Both the position numbers and the translations under genes were made by a program. From positions 1,860,001 through 1,924,000 of the forward strand of contig CAVTIR010000013.1 in assembly GCA_963734665.1 (NCBI GenBank): a stretch of 64,000 bases of DNA, in the 5' to 3' direction. The notes beneath the pieces were generated by a model. That model had not been told where the DNA came from, searched no databases, and was given only the letters and a program-made list of their open reading frames with translations. Of the stretch, positions 51,022 through 59,159 are shown one piece after another (position 1 is the stretch's first letter; every line of letters starts with the position of its first letter). The stretch is from Trebonia sp963734665. GTDB taxonomy: Bacteria; Actinomycetota; Actinomycetes; Streptosporangiales; Streptosporangiaceae.

Positions 51022-51960
51022 ATGGCTACGGACGCACGTGAGATCGACCGGAAGCACGACTCCGGCGCGGCCGGCCCCGGCGTGCTGCACGACCCGCCGT
51101 TGACCAGGCACCCGTCCGCCGCCGACGTGGTGCTCGCCTATCTGCGCGATCAGGCGGCGGCCATCGCGCGCTACGACCCGCTGGTCCGCCGGGACGAGCC
51201 AGACGCGGTGCACCAGATGCGGGTGGCCACCCGCCGGGCCCGCAGTGCGCTGCAGGCCTTCGGGGGCATCATCGACAGCGAGGCAACCCGCCCGCTGTGC
51301 GAGGAGCTGAAGTGGCTCGCGGTCACGCTCGGACAGGCGCGCGATACCGAGGTAATGCTGGACCGGCTCAAAGCCAGCCTTGCTGGTATTCCGCCCGCCC
51401 TGGTCGCCGGGCCGGTCGAGGCCCGCATCACCGCCTACTTCACTGCCGAACTCGCGCAGGCGGGAAACACCGCAGTGGCGGCGCTGGACGGGCGGCGCTA
51501 CCGGCGGCTCCGGGATGACCTGGACGGGCTGCTAGTCCGGCCACCGCTGACACCAGTGGCGGAACGCAGGGCGGGCGAGGTACTCGCCAAGCCGGTCAGG
51601 CAGGCCGGGCGGCGACTGCTGCGCGCCCTGGCCTCCGTACCCGAGGCCGAGGACCGTGACGCGGCGCTCCATGAGGCCCGCAAGGCGGCCAAACGGGCCA
51701 GGTACGCCGCCGAAGCGGCAGTGCCCGCACTTAGCGGCGCGGCCAGCCGTCAGGCCGCGGCGGCCAAGGACCTCCAGCAGGTGCTCGGAGACCACCACGA
51801 CAGCGTCGTCGCCCGTACAGTGCTGCTCGACCTTGCCGGAAAAGCCCGCAAGGCGGGGGAAGACACCTTCACGTACGGCCTGATGTACCAGCGCCAGGCC
51901 GACCAGGCCGCCAGCATGGAGCAAGCTCTGCCGCCATTCACCGTCGACACGCTTGCGTAA
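51022..51960 (+). CDS. CHAD domain protein
   Basis: The 312-residue protein is mostly one CHAD domain, a helical fold rich in conserved histidines and arginines that binds polyphosphate. Typical pieces are VHQMRVATRRARSALQAFG, LGQARDTEVML, LHEARKAAKRARYAAEA and LQQVLGDHHDSVVAR. It starts at ATG 51022 with GGGGGAAGAG upstream, 14 bp after ppk1. It probably associates with polyphosphate granules. Confidence 0.9.
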   Translation: MATDAREIDRKHDSGAAGPGVLHDPPLTRHPSAADVVLAYLRDQAAAIARYDPLVRRDEPDAVHQMRVATRRARSALQAFGGIIDSEATRPLCEELKWLAVTLGQARDTEVMLDRLKASLAGIPPALVAGPVEARITAYFTAELAQAGNTAVAALDGRRYRRLRDDLDGLLVRPPLTPVAERRAGEVLAKPVRQAGRRLLRALASVPEAEDRDAALHEARKAAKRARYAAEAAVPALSGAASRQAAAAKDLQQVLGDHHDSVVARTVLLDLAGKARKAGEDTFTYGLMYQRQADQAASMEQALPPFTVDTLA

Positions 51961-52091
51961 TAACCCATGCCTTCTCGCACCTGCGCTCGTCAATGCGTGC
52001 GTGCACCTGATCCGCGAGGACGAGCGCATCGCCGCCAGGTAGGCCACCCGCACCGACGCGCCGTCCCCGGGCCGGCCCAGGACCGCCGCCA

Positions 52092-52121
52092 TTGACGAAG
52101 CAGATATCAATATGATATCAT
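52092..52121 (+). promoter_or_regulatory. promoter with overlapping AT-rich palindrome
   Basis: TTGACG (52092-52097) and TATCAT (52116-52121) form a sigma-70-like pair with an 18-bp spacer. The palindromic GATATCAATATGATATC (52103-52119) overlaps the spacer and -10. It lies 51 bp before the small membrane protein gene and is strikingly AT-rich for this genome, so it may be a repressor site. Confidence 0.5.
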
Positions 52122-52171
52122 ATTTATAGATGATCGGGTAGCCGGCACCACCACCCACAGGAGGCATCCCG

Positions 52172-52459
52172 ATGAACGCACCCAACGACAACACCGCTTG
52201 GAAACGCCTGCGCGGGTGGTGGCTAACTCCCCCCCGACCCGGCCTGCAACGCCTGATCCACCCATGGGAGTACCGCCGCCTCCGCTTCTATGGCGTCACG
52301 CGTATTGCTGCTGGCAGTGTCGCGGCCGCCGCTGGCTTCATTTGCCTCGCGTACGGCGCCTACGGATGGGCAGCCTTCTTCCTGGTTGTTGCAGCGCTGA
52401 ATATCGCGGCCGGCTGCTGGGAGCTGACCATCGCCCGCTCCGCATCTGCCCGGACCTAA
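52172..52459 (+). CDS. small two-helix membrane protein
   Basis: The 95-residue protein starts MNAPNDNTAWKRLRGWW after AGGAGG. Two hydrophobic segments (about 44-64, IAAGSVAAAAGFICLAYGAYG, and 66-85, AAFFLVVAALNIAAGCWEL) follow a basic amphipathic region. I do not recognise the family. It stands alone between the ppk-CHAD pair and a gene-poor region. Confidence 0.65.
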   Translation: MNAPNDNTAWKRLRGWWLTPPRPGLQRLIHPWEYRRLRFYGVTRIAAGSVAAAAGFICLAYGAYGWAAFFLVVAALNIAAGCWELTIARSASART

Positions 52460-53338
52460 GCCGGTCAGACGCCCGCCGGGGCGACGATGCCCCGGTAGGG
52501 GTTCGGGTTGTCGAAGTCCGTCCCTCTTCCAGGGGCCTTGGTGCTTTCTTATCTGCCGGCTGGTAGCGACGGCCCCGGCCGTCGTCCGCAGGGACGGGAC
52601 GATCCTGGCAGACGGGTGGCTGCCGGACTTTGTGCGGCTCGGCGAACTGGAGCGCCACCGCCGTCTGGCGCCACGCGATCCGCTCAATGACATCCTCCCA
52701 AGTCACGGCATCGTCGTCGCTGGAAGCGCTCGCCGCCGCGGCAGACGCCGCCGCCCGTGCCCCGCTGCGCTCCCTGAACATCCCGGGACGCCAGCGGCAC
52801 TCCGAACGGGCGCAGAAAGCACGGCCGAAATTCCGGCACACCACCGCGACCAAGCGGACAGTCACCGGAAAACCCCAGGTCACCATATTTGCACCGGGAT
52901 TCTCATAGCCGCGTCACCAGCCGGGACCCGGAAGGAAGGAAGAGTCGCCCCGCGCAAGCGGGGACTGCGGGCCGTGGAACCGCGCGCCCTCCTCGCCGCG
53001 ACACGCGGGCAGAAAACCATGCCATCACCAAAGCCGGAGACCGGCACCAACGCACACACAGAACACCGGAATCGCAAGGCCCCAGGAAAACCGAAACATC
53101 TAAAGTCCCTGGTGTTGCCCTCTGGGCGCTTATCGAAGCTGCCGGGCACGATCGCGAACCCCTCTATGCGCGCCTTACCCGCCTTGCGCTTTGCGTAATT
53201 CCTGCTGGTGCGGCCCAACCGGCTCGCCGTGGCGGCTGACGAGGTTAGATGACGAAGGTCCCGGCTTACTGGGGCCAATCAGCCGTAACCCGCCGGGGTT
53301 CAGAATCGGATGCTTAGCGCGTAAGGCAATCACCGTAC
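52460..53338. other. gene-poor, probably degenerate region
   Basis: I find no gene I can defend. Several frames are open because of high GC, but none shows a ribosome site with family motifs. A stretch near 53095-53200 (GVALWALIEAAGHDREPLYARL on the plus strand) faintly recalls tyrosine recombinases. One CRISPR-repeat-like palindrome occurs at 52942-52968 without a second copy. A DosR-like box lies at 53249-53262. The region may be the scar of a lost mobile element. Confidence 0.35.
53249..53262 (-). promoter_or_regulatory. DevR/DosR-like box before the 53383 membrane protein gene
   Basis: On the minus strand it reads GGGACCTTCGTCAT. It is 120 bp upstream of ATG 53383. Confidence 0.5.
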
Positions 53339-53360
53339 GGCCGGGCCACGAGGCCCGGCC
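53339..53360. repeat. 9-bp stem hairpin in the leader of the membrane protein gene
   Basis: GGCCGGGCC and GGCCCGGCC pair around a 4-nt loop, a few bases upstream of the AGGGAG ribosome site. It could stabilise the mRNA or attenuate expression. Confidence 0.5.
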
Positions 53361-53382
53361 AGGAATTAGGGAGATGTCCCAG

Positions 53383-54006
53383 ATGCGCCGCACTACTTTC
53401 GACAAGCTTCTCGGGTGGATCGGTACCTCGATCGGGGTCGTGCTGCTGGTCGTCGGCGGCCTGCTGCTGTGGGGGTCGGCCTACGTGCACAACACCGTGC
53501 AGGGACAGCTCGCTTCCCAGCAGATCTACTTCCCCCCGGCATCCGCTTTCGCGCACGCCAAGGCCGGAACTGAGATCACGCCCAGCATGATCCCGTCGGT
53601 CAGCCAGTACGCGGGCCAGCAGCTGCTCACCGGCCAGCAGGCCGAGGCCTACGCCGACCACTTCATCGCCGTCCACATCGCCAACATGGGCGGCGGCAAG
53701 ACCTACTCCCAGCTGTCGACTGAGTCCATCGCGCAGCCGAACAACACCGCGCTGGCCACCACGGTGAACACCGTCTTCAAGGGCGAGACGCTGCGCAGCA
53801 TGCTGCTAAACGCGTACGGCTGGTGGAAGGTCTCCCAGATCACCTACATCATCTCGCTGGCAGCCTTCGGCCTCGGCACCGTGTCCTTCCTCGGCGGGCT
53901 CTTCGGCTTCGCCAGCTTCCGCCACGACCGCAAGCTGGTCGCCGCGAAGGCCCCGGTCATCGAGCAGATCAATGAGGCTGGCCACGAGGCCGGCACCACC
54001 GCCTGA
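53383..54006 (+). CDS. hypothetical two-helix membrane protein
   Basis: The 207-residue protein has an N-terminal helix (LLGWIGTSIGVVLLVVGGLLLWGS), an extracytoplasmic domain of about 120 residues with no cysteines (IYFPPASAFAHAKAGTEITP), a second helix near 160-185 and a basic cytoplasmic tail. I chose ATG 53383 because AGGGAG is nine bases upstream; the ATG at 53374 directly abuts that site. It resembles uncharacterised actinobacterial membrane proteins, but I cannot name a family. A strong terminator follows. Confidence 0.8.
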   Translation: MRRTTFDKLLGWIGTSIGVVLLVVGGLLLWGSAYVHNTVQGQLASQQIYFPPASAFAHAKAGTEITPSMIPSVSQYAGQQLLTGQQAEAYADHFIAVHIANMGGGKTYSQLSTESIAQPNNTALATTVNTVFKGETLRSMLLNAYGWWKVSQITYIISLAAFGLGTVSFLGGLFGFASFRHDRKLVAAKAPVIEQINEAGHEAGTTA

Positions 54007-54034
54007 CCAGCCCGGTCAGCACACGGCACGCGCC

Positions 54035-54076
54035 AGCGCTTTCCCGGTCCCCGACGGAGGGGACCGGGAAAGCGCT
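54035..54076 (+). terminator. terminator after the 53383 gene
   Basis: A perfect 18-bp stem (54035-54052 with 54059-54076, 6-nt loop) lies 28 bp after the stop codon and is followed by TTGTG. Confidence 0.85.
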
Positions 54077-54125
54077 TTGTGCCGCCCTAAGCGCCCGCCG
54101 CAGCGGCGCAGGCGGGCAATAGGAC

Positions 54126-54154
54126 GCGGCGGGCACACTCGGTCTGCCCGCCGC
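54126..54154. terminator. second hairpin between convergent genes
   Basis: GCGGCGGGCA and TGCCCGCCGC form a 10-bp stem with a 9-nt loop. It probably terminates transcripts from the minus-strand kinase remnant. Confidence 0.55.
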
Positions 54155-54286
54155 GCACCGGGTGGGCGCTTAGAGCCAGTCCCGGCACCAGACGCAAATG
54201 ATCACCGGCAACGCCTGACGCCTCGCCGACGTGCCCTCGGCAGCTCTCCGCGCCAGGGTCCTATGGCGGATCGGGCCGAGCGGCTG

Positions 54287-54727
54287 CTATCTCTGCACGG
54301 CGCGGACCGGGTCGAACGCGCCGTCTACCGGGCCGGTGAAGCTGACTTCGGGGACCGGGGACATTTCCCCGCACAGCGCTACGATCTCGGCTCGCAGTCC
54401 GCGGCCCTGCAGGCGCTGTTCCAGGCCGAAGGCGGCATCGCGGGTCAGCCGCAGCACTTGGTCCAGGCTGTCTGCCGATGCCAGGACGCACTTGCGGACT
54501 TCGGGCTTGGTGACGAGCATGGCAGTGCTGTGCAGGCTCATGCCGACCGCGAAGACCTGCTGAATCACCTTGTCCTGCAGGTCTGCCGCGATATGGTCGC
54601 GGTCCTGCGCTAGCGTCAGCTCGGTGAGCCGGTCGTGCAGCCGGGCGGCTTCCTTGCGCGCGCGGTTGCTGCGCTCGCGCAGCTCGTGCGTCGCGAAGGC
54701 GATCACCGTGTGCCAAGCGCTGCCCAC
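54287..54727 (-). pseudogene. degenerate histidine kinase fragment, His to Gln
   Basis: The 146-codon frame reads ERSNRARKEAARLHDRLTEL, then AQDRDHIAADLQDKVIQQVFAVGM. This is the HisKA_3 dimerisation segment of DevS/NarX-type kinases, but the phospho-acceptor position is glutamine (intact relatives have ADLHD). No GAF domain precedes it and no HATPase domain follows. It is either a gene remnant or a dimerisation-only protein. Compare RIARDLHDLVIQRLYATG in the intact kinase at 20882. Confidence 0.65.
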
Positions 54728-54850
54728 AAGATCACCCGACGGGGGGCTTCAGCCCGGCGTGCCGTGTCCCCCTGCCGTCGCGGTCAGCCTCGGCGACTGG
54801 GCGAATGACGGCGACGGAGCACCGGGGGGCAGCCTTTGGGAGGAGATCAT

Positions 54851-55140
54851 ATGACACAGCCATCTCATGGCAGCGAGCACCGGATTGTGGTTGGCGTGGA
54901 CGAGTCGGCACCCTCGAAAGCGGGACTGACCTGGGTGATCAAGCAGGTTTGGCTTAGCGGTGCAGCAGTACAGGCGGTCACTGCCTGGGAATTCTGAGCC
55001 GTCACTTACGGGTATCAGATGCCGGTGGCGATTAACGTGGATTTCAAGGCGCTCGCCAGGACGATGCTCGCGCTTGCCATCGCCGAGGTGACCGACCCGC
55101 AGGAGCCGGTCAAGATCACGCCCATGGTAATGGGGGGAAA
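54851..55140 (+). pseudogene. universal stress protein with internal stop
   Basis: After GGGAGGAG, the frame starts MTQPSHGSEHRIVVGVDESAPSKAGLTWV as a normal USP, but a TGA falls after AVTAWEF at 54995-54997. The same frame then continues AVTYGYQMPVAINVDFKALA and TPMVMGGNAAG before leaving similarity near 55140. The C-terminal ATP-binding loop is missing, so this gene is dead. Confidence 0.75.
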
Positions 55141-55192
55141 CGCCGCGGGCCGCAAGACGCCAGGGACAACCCCCAACTTGCGGACACTTGCA

Positions 55193-57550
55193 CTAAGTCA
55201 GTAGCTCGTAGGCGGGGTTGATCATTGTCGGGTGGCCGTTGGTGCCGATCCCGACTTTGCCCTCCAGCCGGATGCGGTTGCCTGGCTCGATGCCGGTGAT
55301 GTGGGCGCGGCCGAGGAAGACCGCCGTGATTTCCCCGGTTGAGTCGGCGACCTCGCAGGCCAGGACATTGGTCCCGGCAGGCTGGCTGGGCCGGATCTCG
55401 GCGGCGCGCAGGCGGCCCTGGACGGTGGCGTGGCCGGGTTGGTGCAGTGACCCGATCGGTTGTGTTCCTGGTGGGGGTGCCGGCCACTCGTAGTCCTCCA
55501 GGTGCCCTGGCCTGGCCGCCGCGGCTGGCCTGGCCCGCTTCGCCCTCACCGTCTCTACCTTGTGCCTGACGTCGAAGGGGACGATCGTGGCCGTCGCGTT
55601 GGGAACGCGGCTGACCACGCGGGCGATCCGGTCCGCGGTGTGGTCGTGCAGCAGCCGCCCGGCCAGCGGCGGGTAGCAGCGGCGCGGCAGTACGACGGTG
55701 ACGTGCGTGCCTGGAACGGTGGCGAGGGAGGTTGCCATTCGGGCTGTGGCGTGGGCCAGCCACCGGTCCGGGCAGTCGGTCAGTTCCAGGGGGATCCCGG
55801 TCCCGGCGTCCACCCACTGGCGCTGGAGATGGTCTGCGCGTGCGCCGTCCAGGCTGAAGTGCACTGCCCGCAGGACGGTGGGCCGCAGGCTCCTGGCGTA
55901 CTTCAGCGCGGCGATGCTTGATAGGTCGTAGCCGTCGACGAGAAGCAGCACGACCCGGCGGGAGTAGTTAGGCGGCTGCGTCCGCACGCCGCCGTCACCG
56001 TGGACGGGGTCGGCAAGGCACTCGGCCTCGGCCCGGTACTCCCGGTTGAGCCGGATGAGGGCGAACACCAGCACCGGGAAGATGATCACGATCAGCCACG
56101 CGCCCTCGGTGAACTTGACCACCGCGAACAGCAGCACCACCAGCGCGGTGTATATCCCGCCCGCCATGTTGATCACCAGCCGCCGGCGCCAGCCCGGCTC
56201 CCGGGTCCTGCGGTGGTACCTGGCCATCCCGAACCCGGCCATCGCGAACCCGGTGAACACGCCGATGGCGTAGAACGGGATGAGAGCGTCCACTGTCGCG
56301 CCCGCGACCAGCATCAGCGTCACCGAAAGCGCGGCCAGCAGGAGGATCCCGTTGGAGAACGCCAGCCGGTGCCCGCGCCGGGTCAGCCAGCGGGGAAGGA
56401 ACGAGTCCTCCGCGACGAAGCTGGCGAGGAACGGGAACCCGGTGAAGCTGGTGTTCCCGCCGGTGAACAGGATGGCGGCGGTCGCGGCCTGCAGCACCAG
56501 GAACATGACCTGCCCCGCGGCGCTGTGACCGAAGACGGTTCTCGCCTCCTGGGCGAGCACAGTGGGGAATCCGGCGGTGTAGGGGATCGCGTGGGTGACG
56601 TGCGCGAGCCAGGAGATCCCCGCGATCAGGACAGCCACGAGCGAGCCCTGGGTGGCGAGGATCTGCCGGGCGTGCCGTCCTTCCGGCGGGCGCAGCGCGC
56701 TGACGGCGTTGGACACGGCCTCGATCCCCGTCAGTGAGGACCCGCCGTTGGCGAAGGCCTTCGCCATGATGTAGATGGCGCCGATGGCGATCAGCCCGGA
56801 GTGCGAGCCGATGCCGACCGTGCCAGCTCCCGGAACGACGCGCGGAAGGCCACCGGCCACCAGCTCACGGACCAGGCCGGTAACGATCATCGCGAGCACC
56901 GAGCCGGCGAAGAGGTACGTGGGCAGTGCGAAGACCCGGCCGGCCTCGCGGATGCCGCGCAGGTTGCCGAGGCACATGAGTCCGATGGCGGCGATCGAGG
57001 TAACGAGCAGGATCTTCGGGCCGACGACCGGGATGTGGGACAGTGCGGGGAACGCGGAAACGATCGCGGCGCTGCCGGCGGCCGTCTGGACCGCCACCGT
57101 GACCACGTAGTCGATGAGCAGCGCGACCGCGGCTACCTGGGCGACGCGCGGCCCGAAGTTCTCCCTGGCCACCACGTAGGACCCGCCCGCCCTGGTGTAC
57201 ACGGACACGACCTCGCGGTAGGACAGCACGACAAGCAGCACGCCGAACAGGACCAGCAATGTCAGCGGAAGCACCAGGGTGAAGGCGGCCAGCCCGAAGA
57301 ACGGCAGGAGAGCGTACAAGATCTCCTCGGTGCCGTACGCGGCCGAGGACAGCCCGTCGCACGACAGCACGCCGAGCGCCAGCGGCCTGGACAGCCGCTC
57401 GCCGGCCAGCTGCCCGGTGACCAGCGGCGGCCCGAGCACCCGGCACTTAACCGAGTACCAGAACCCATCCGGCGGATCCGGCACCAGCAGGTGTACCGCG
57501 TGAGCCGGCGGCTGTTCTCCGGCCGCCCGTACCGTCGTGGCTGCCACCAT
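55193..57550 (-). CDS. APC-family permease with C-terminal OB-fold domain
   Basis: The 785-residue protein begins with an amino-acid/polyamine permease of 12 or so helices (LGVLSCDGLSSAAYGTEEIL, SYVVARENFGPRVAQVAAV, GGSSLTGIEAVSNAVSALRPPEG). A cytoplasmic domain of about 150 residues follows, with VVLLLVDGYDLSS. The last 80 residues (about 703-783) look like an OB-fold (VQGRLRAAEIRPSQPAGT, EVADSTGEITAVFLGR, NRIRLEGKVG). Similar permease and OB-fold proteins are separate neighbouring genes in Streptomyces. ATG 57550 has AGGAGG upstream. A DosR-like box lies 71 bp before it. The substrate is unknown. Confidence 0.85.
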   Translation of the reverse strand: MVAATTVRAAGEQPPAHAVHLLVPDPPDGFWYSVKCRVLGPPLVTGQLAGERLSRPLALGVLSCDGLSSAAYGTEEILYALLPFFGLAAFTLVLPLTLLVLFGVLLVVLSYREVVSVYTRAGGSYVVARENFGPRVAQVAAVALLIDYVVTVAVQTAAGSAAIVSAFPALSHIPVVGPKILLVTSIAAIGLMCLGNLRGIREAGRVFALPTYLFAGSVLAMIVTGLVRELVAGGLPRVVPGAGTVGIGSHSGLIAIGAIYIMAKAFANGGSSLTGIEAVSNAVSALRPPEGRHARQILATQGSLVAVLIAGISWLAHVTHAIPYTAGFPTVLAQEARTVFGHSAAGQVMFLVLQAATAAILFTGGNTSFTGFPFLASFVAEDSFLPRWLTRRGHRLAFSNGILLLAALSVTLMLVAGATVDALIPFYAIGVFTGFAMAGFGMARYHRRTREPGWRRRLVINMAGGIYTALVVLLFAVVKFTEGAWLIVIIFPVLVFALIRLNREYRAEAECLADPVHGDGGVRTQPPNYSRRVVLLLVDGYDLSSIAALKYARSLRPTVLRAVHFSLDGARADHLQRQWVDAGTGIPLELTDCPDRWLAHATARMATSLATVPGTHVTVVLPRRCYPPLAGRLLHDHTADRIARVVSRVPNATATIVPFDVRHKVETVRAKRARPAAAARPGHLEDYEWPAPPPGTQPIGSLHQPGHATVQGRLRAAEIRPSQPAGTNVLACEVADSTGEITAVFLGRAHITGIEPGNRIRLEGKVGIGTNGHPTMINPAYELLT

Positions 57551-57621
57551 GGTGTCCTCCTGACATCGTGCTGACAGCCAGCCAACCGCTTGTCCACGTC
57601 CTGGATCAGGGCCCTTAGTCA

Positions 57622-57635
57622 GGGACCTTCGGCAC
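57622..57635 (+). promoter_or_regulatory. DevR/DosR-like box for the APC permease
   Basis: GGGACCTTCGGCAC matches the best box at 13 of 14 positions. It is 71 bp upstream of the permease ATG on the minus strand. The rest of the 57551-57890 divergent gap has no gene. Confidence 0.65.
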
Positions 57636-57890
57636 CGGATGGCGTGAGCTCTGTCTCTCCCGGCGCCGCCCTGGCCTGAAGAGGCACATCGCGTCCTGGA
57701 TCGGGATTGAGCAGGCCAGCGCTGGGGCGCTGTAGGGGCAGACGGGCTGCCGCAGGCAGGCCCTGGGCAGCTCATCAACTGGGTGCCGAGGGCATCAAGT
57801 CCCCCGTAGTGGGCCCGAAAGCCCCTCTTCCTTCGCGGTCGGCAACGGACACGCTGGAAGGAGGCAAACAGGTGAAGCGAGGTGGTTGTG

Positions 57891-58610
57891 ATGACCGTGA
57901 ATCAGGCACACGGTGTGGCTGCAGAGGTGAGAGAAGGCTCTTGGGGCTGGCCGATACCACCCGATCCCGGTGACCTCAGCAGGCGCCTGGCGGCCCGGCG
58001 AGCGGAGCTGCGGCTCAGCGTCAGCCAGGTGGCCTTGCGGGCGCAGGTGGAGCCGCGGTACCTGGCGTACCTGGAGAACTTCACAGGCCACCCAGATGCC
58101 GCCACGCTGCGCCAGCTGGCGGCGGCGCTTCGCACCACTTCAGCCGCCCTGCTCGGCGCCGGGCAGGAAGCGCCGCCAGGCCGCGATCCCAAGGAGGCGT
58201 GCTGGGGCTCGTCAGGCCTGGTTGACCGGCTGACCGCGGCGGAGTGCTACCGGCTGCTCGCGCCACGGGGGATCGGCCGGATCGCCTTCGCTACCGCTTC
58301 CGGGCTGGTGGTCCTGCCGGTTAACTACGCGGCGACAGATGCCACGATCGTGATCCGGACCGGCAGTGGCTCGCTGATCGGCGTCCACGGCGACGGCCCG
58401 GTCTCATTCGAGGCCGACCACTTTGACCTGGAACTCGGCCAGGGGTGGAGCGTGCTGGTCCGCGGTGACGCGCACCGGGTGCTGCAGCCAGGCGAACTGC
58501 GGAATCTCAGCGAAGACTGCGACCTGCGACCCTGGCCCGCCGGAGAGCACGACCTGTTCGTCAGGGTCGTCCCGAGCCAGGTCACCGGCCGCCGCATCCG
58601 GTCCCAGTAG
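57891..58610 (+). CDS. HTH (XRE-like) domain fused to a PNPOx-fold domain
   Basis: The 239-residue protein has an N-terminal helix-turn-helix (about 30-85: LSRRLAARRAELRLSVSQVALRAQVEPRYLAYLEN) and a C-terminal PNPOx split barrel (about 110-235: LTAAECYRLLAPRGIGRIAF, VLPVNYAATDATIVIRTGSG, GWSVLVRGDAH, FVRVVPSQVTGRRI). The barrel is like those at 19229 and 62114. It may be a flavin- or haem-responsive regulator, which is an inference. I chose ATG 57891, with GCGAGG upstream. Confidence 0.85.
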   Translation: MTVNQAHGVAAEVREGSWGWPIPPDPGDLSRRLAARRAELRLSVSQVALRAQVEPRYLAYLENFTGHPDAATLRQLAAALRTTSAALLGAGQEAPPGRDPKEACWGSSGLVDRLTAAECYRLLAPRGIGRIAFATASGLVVLPVNYAATDATIVIRTGSGSLIGVHGDGPVSFEADHFDLELGQGWSVLVRGDAHRVLQPGELRNLSEDCDLRPWPAGEHDLFVRVVPSQVTGRRIRSQ

Positions 58611-58726
58611 GCCAGGACGTGGTGCCGCTGCCCGCGAGGGGCGGTGGCACCACGTCCAGAAGTTCACCGCGGGGTGTCGCCGGTCCGCAGGTTTCGGCCC
58701 CAGCGGAACGGCGTCCCGACAAGCAC

Positions 58727-58762
58727 GCGACGGCCGCACGCCTTTTGGCGTGCGGCCGTCGC
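58727..58762. terminator. strong hairpin after the HTH-PNPOx gene
   Basis: A perfect 16-bp stem (58727-58742 with 58747-58762) has a TTTT loop. It lies between the plus-strand HTH-PNPOx gene and the end of a convergent small gene. Confidence 0.8.
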
Positions 58763-58803
58763 ATTGCGTGAGCTGTTGATCTTGCGGCGAAGGCCGACCA
58801 GTC

Positions 58804-58914
58804 TCACATGTTGCGCATCTGCCAGAAGCGGCGGATGTCGTCCTTGCCCGCCAGCAACGCCACGCCTACGGCCGTAACCGCTGCCGCTGATCCCAGTACG
58901 AACCACGTCTTCAC
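58804..58914 (-). CDS. 36-residue DUF6893-like small protein
   Basis: A GTG at 58914 preceded by AAGGAGG at ideal spacing opens a 36-codon gene reading MKTWFVLGSAAAVTAVGVALL and ending DDIRRFWQMRNM. One short hydrophobic helix is followed by a basic DIRR-x-x-x-x-R tail, the pattern of DUF6893-type actinobacterial small proteins. It probably sits in the membrane. A DosR-like box lies 79 bp upstream. Confidence 0.7.
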   Translation of the reverse strand: MKTWFVLGSAAAVTAVGVALLAGKDDIRRFWQMRNM

Positions 58915-58993
58915 CTGTTCCACCTCCTTGACTCCACGCCCCTAGTCCACGCCGCGCGACTGCGGTCTCGTAGGGATAAATGGCCAGGCCGGG

Positions 58994-59007
58994 AAGACAA
59001 ACGTCCC
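58994..59007 (-). promoter_or_regulatory. DevR/DosR-like box before the small membrane gene
   Basis: On the minus strand it reads GGGACGTTTGTCTT, a weaker match, 79 bp upstream of the small protein GTG and exactly 60 bp from the next box. Confidence 0.5.
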
Positions 59008-59053
59008 GGCAGAGTCTGGCCCGGAGAACTTGAGCGCGCGCTTTCCGGCAGAG

Positions 59054-59067
59054 GGGACAAAGGTCCC
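59054..59067. promoter_or_regulatory. palindromic DevR/DosR-like box before cytochrome b
   Basis: GGGACAAAGGTCCC is almost a perfect palindrome and fits the mycobacterial core GGGACTWWAGTCCC. It is 92 bp before the cytochrome b ATG and 139 bp from the divergent small gene. Confidence 0.7.
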
Positions 59068-59159
59068 GGCGCCGGGTGACTCAGCTCCCTACAGGGGGTG
59101 CCCACCGCGCCTCAGAGTTAGCGGGTCAGTCATTTCACTCTGGCTACCCGGAGACCTCA

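Noticed and set aside
52942..52968. CRISPR-repeat-like palindrome (type I-E style GTCGCCCC...GGGGAC)
   Set aside because: Only one copy; no second repeat at a spacer distance and no cas genes nearby.
53095..53200. Tyrosine-recombinase-like stretch (ALIEAAGHDREPLYARL)
   Set aside because: Similarity is limited to a short helix and no catalytic R/H/Y residues are present.
54742..54755. GGGGGCTTCAGCCC as a DevR box
   Set aside because: It lacks the GGGAC half-site and is only 14 bp from the kinase remnant; it may be a decayed site for the USP pseudogene but is too weak to list.
54995..54997. TGA in the USP gene as a selenocysteine codon
   Set aside because: USPs have no catalytic cysteine here, no SECIS-like hairpin is apparent, and the gene's 3' end is also lost.
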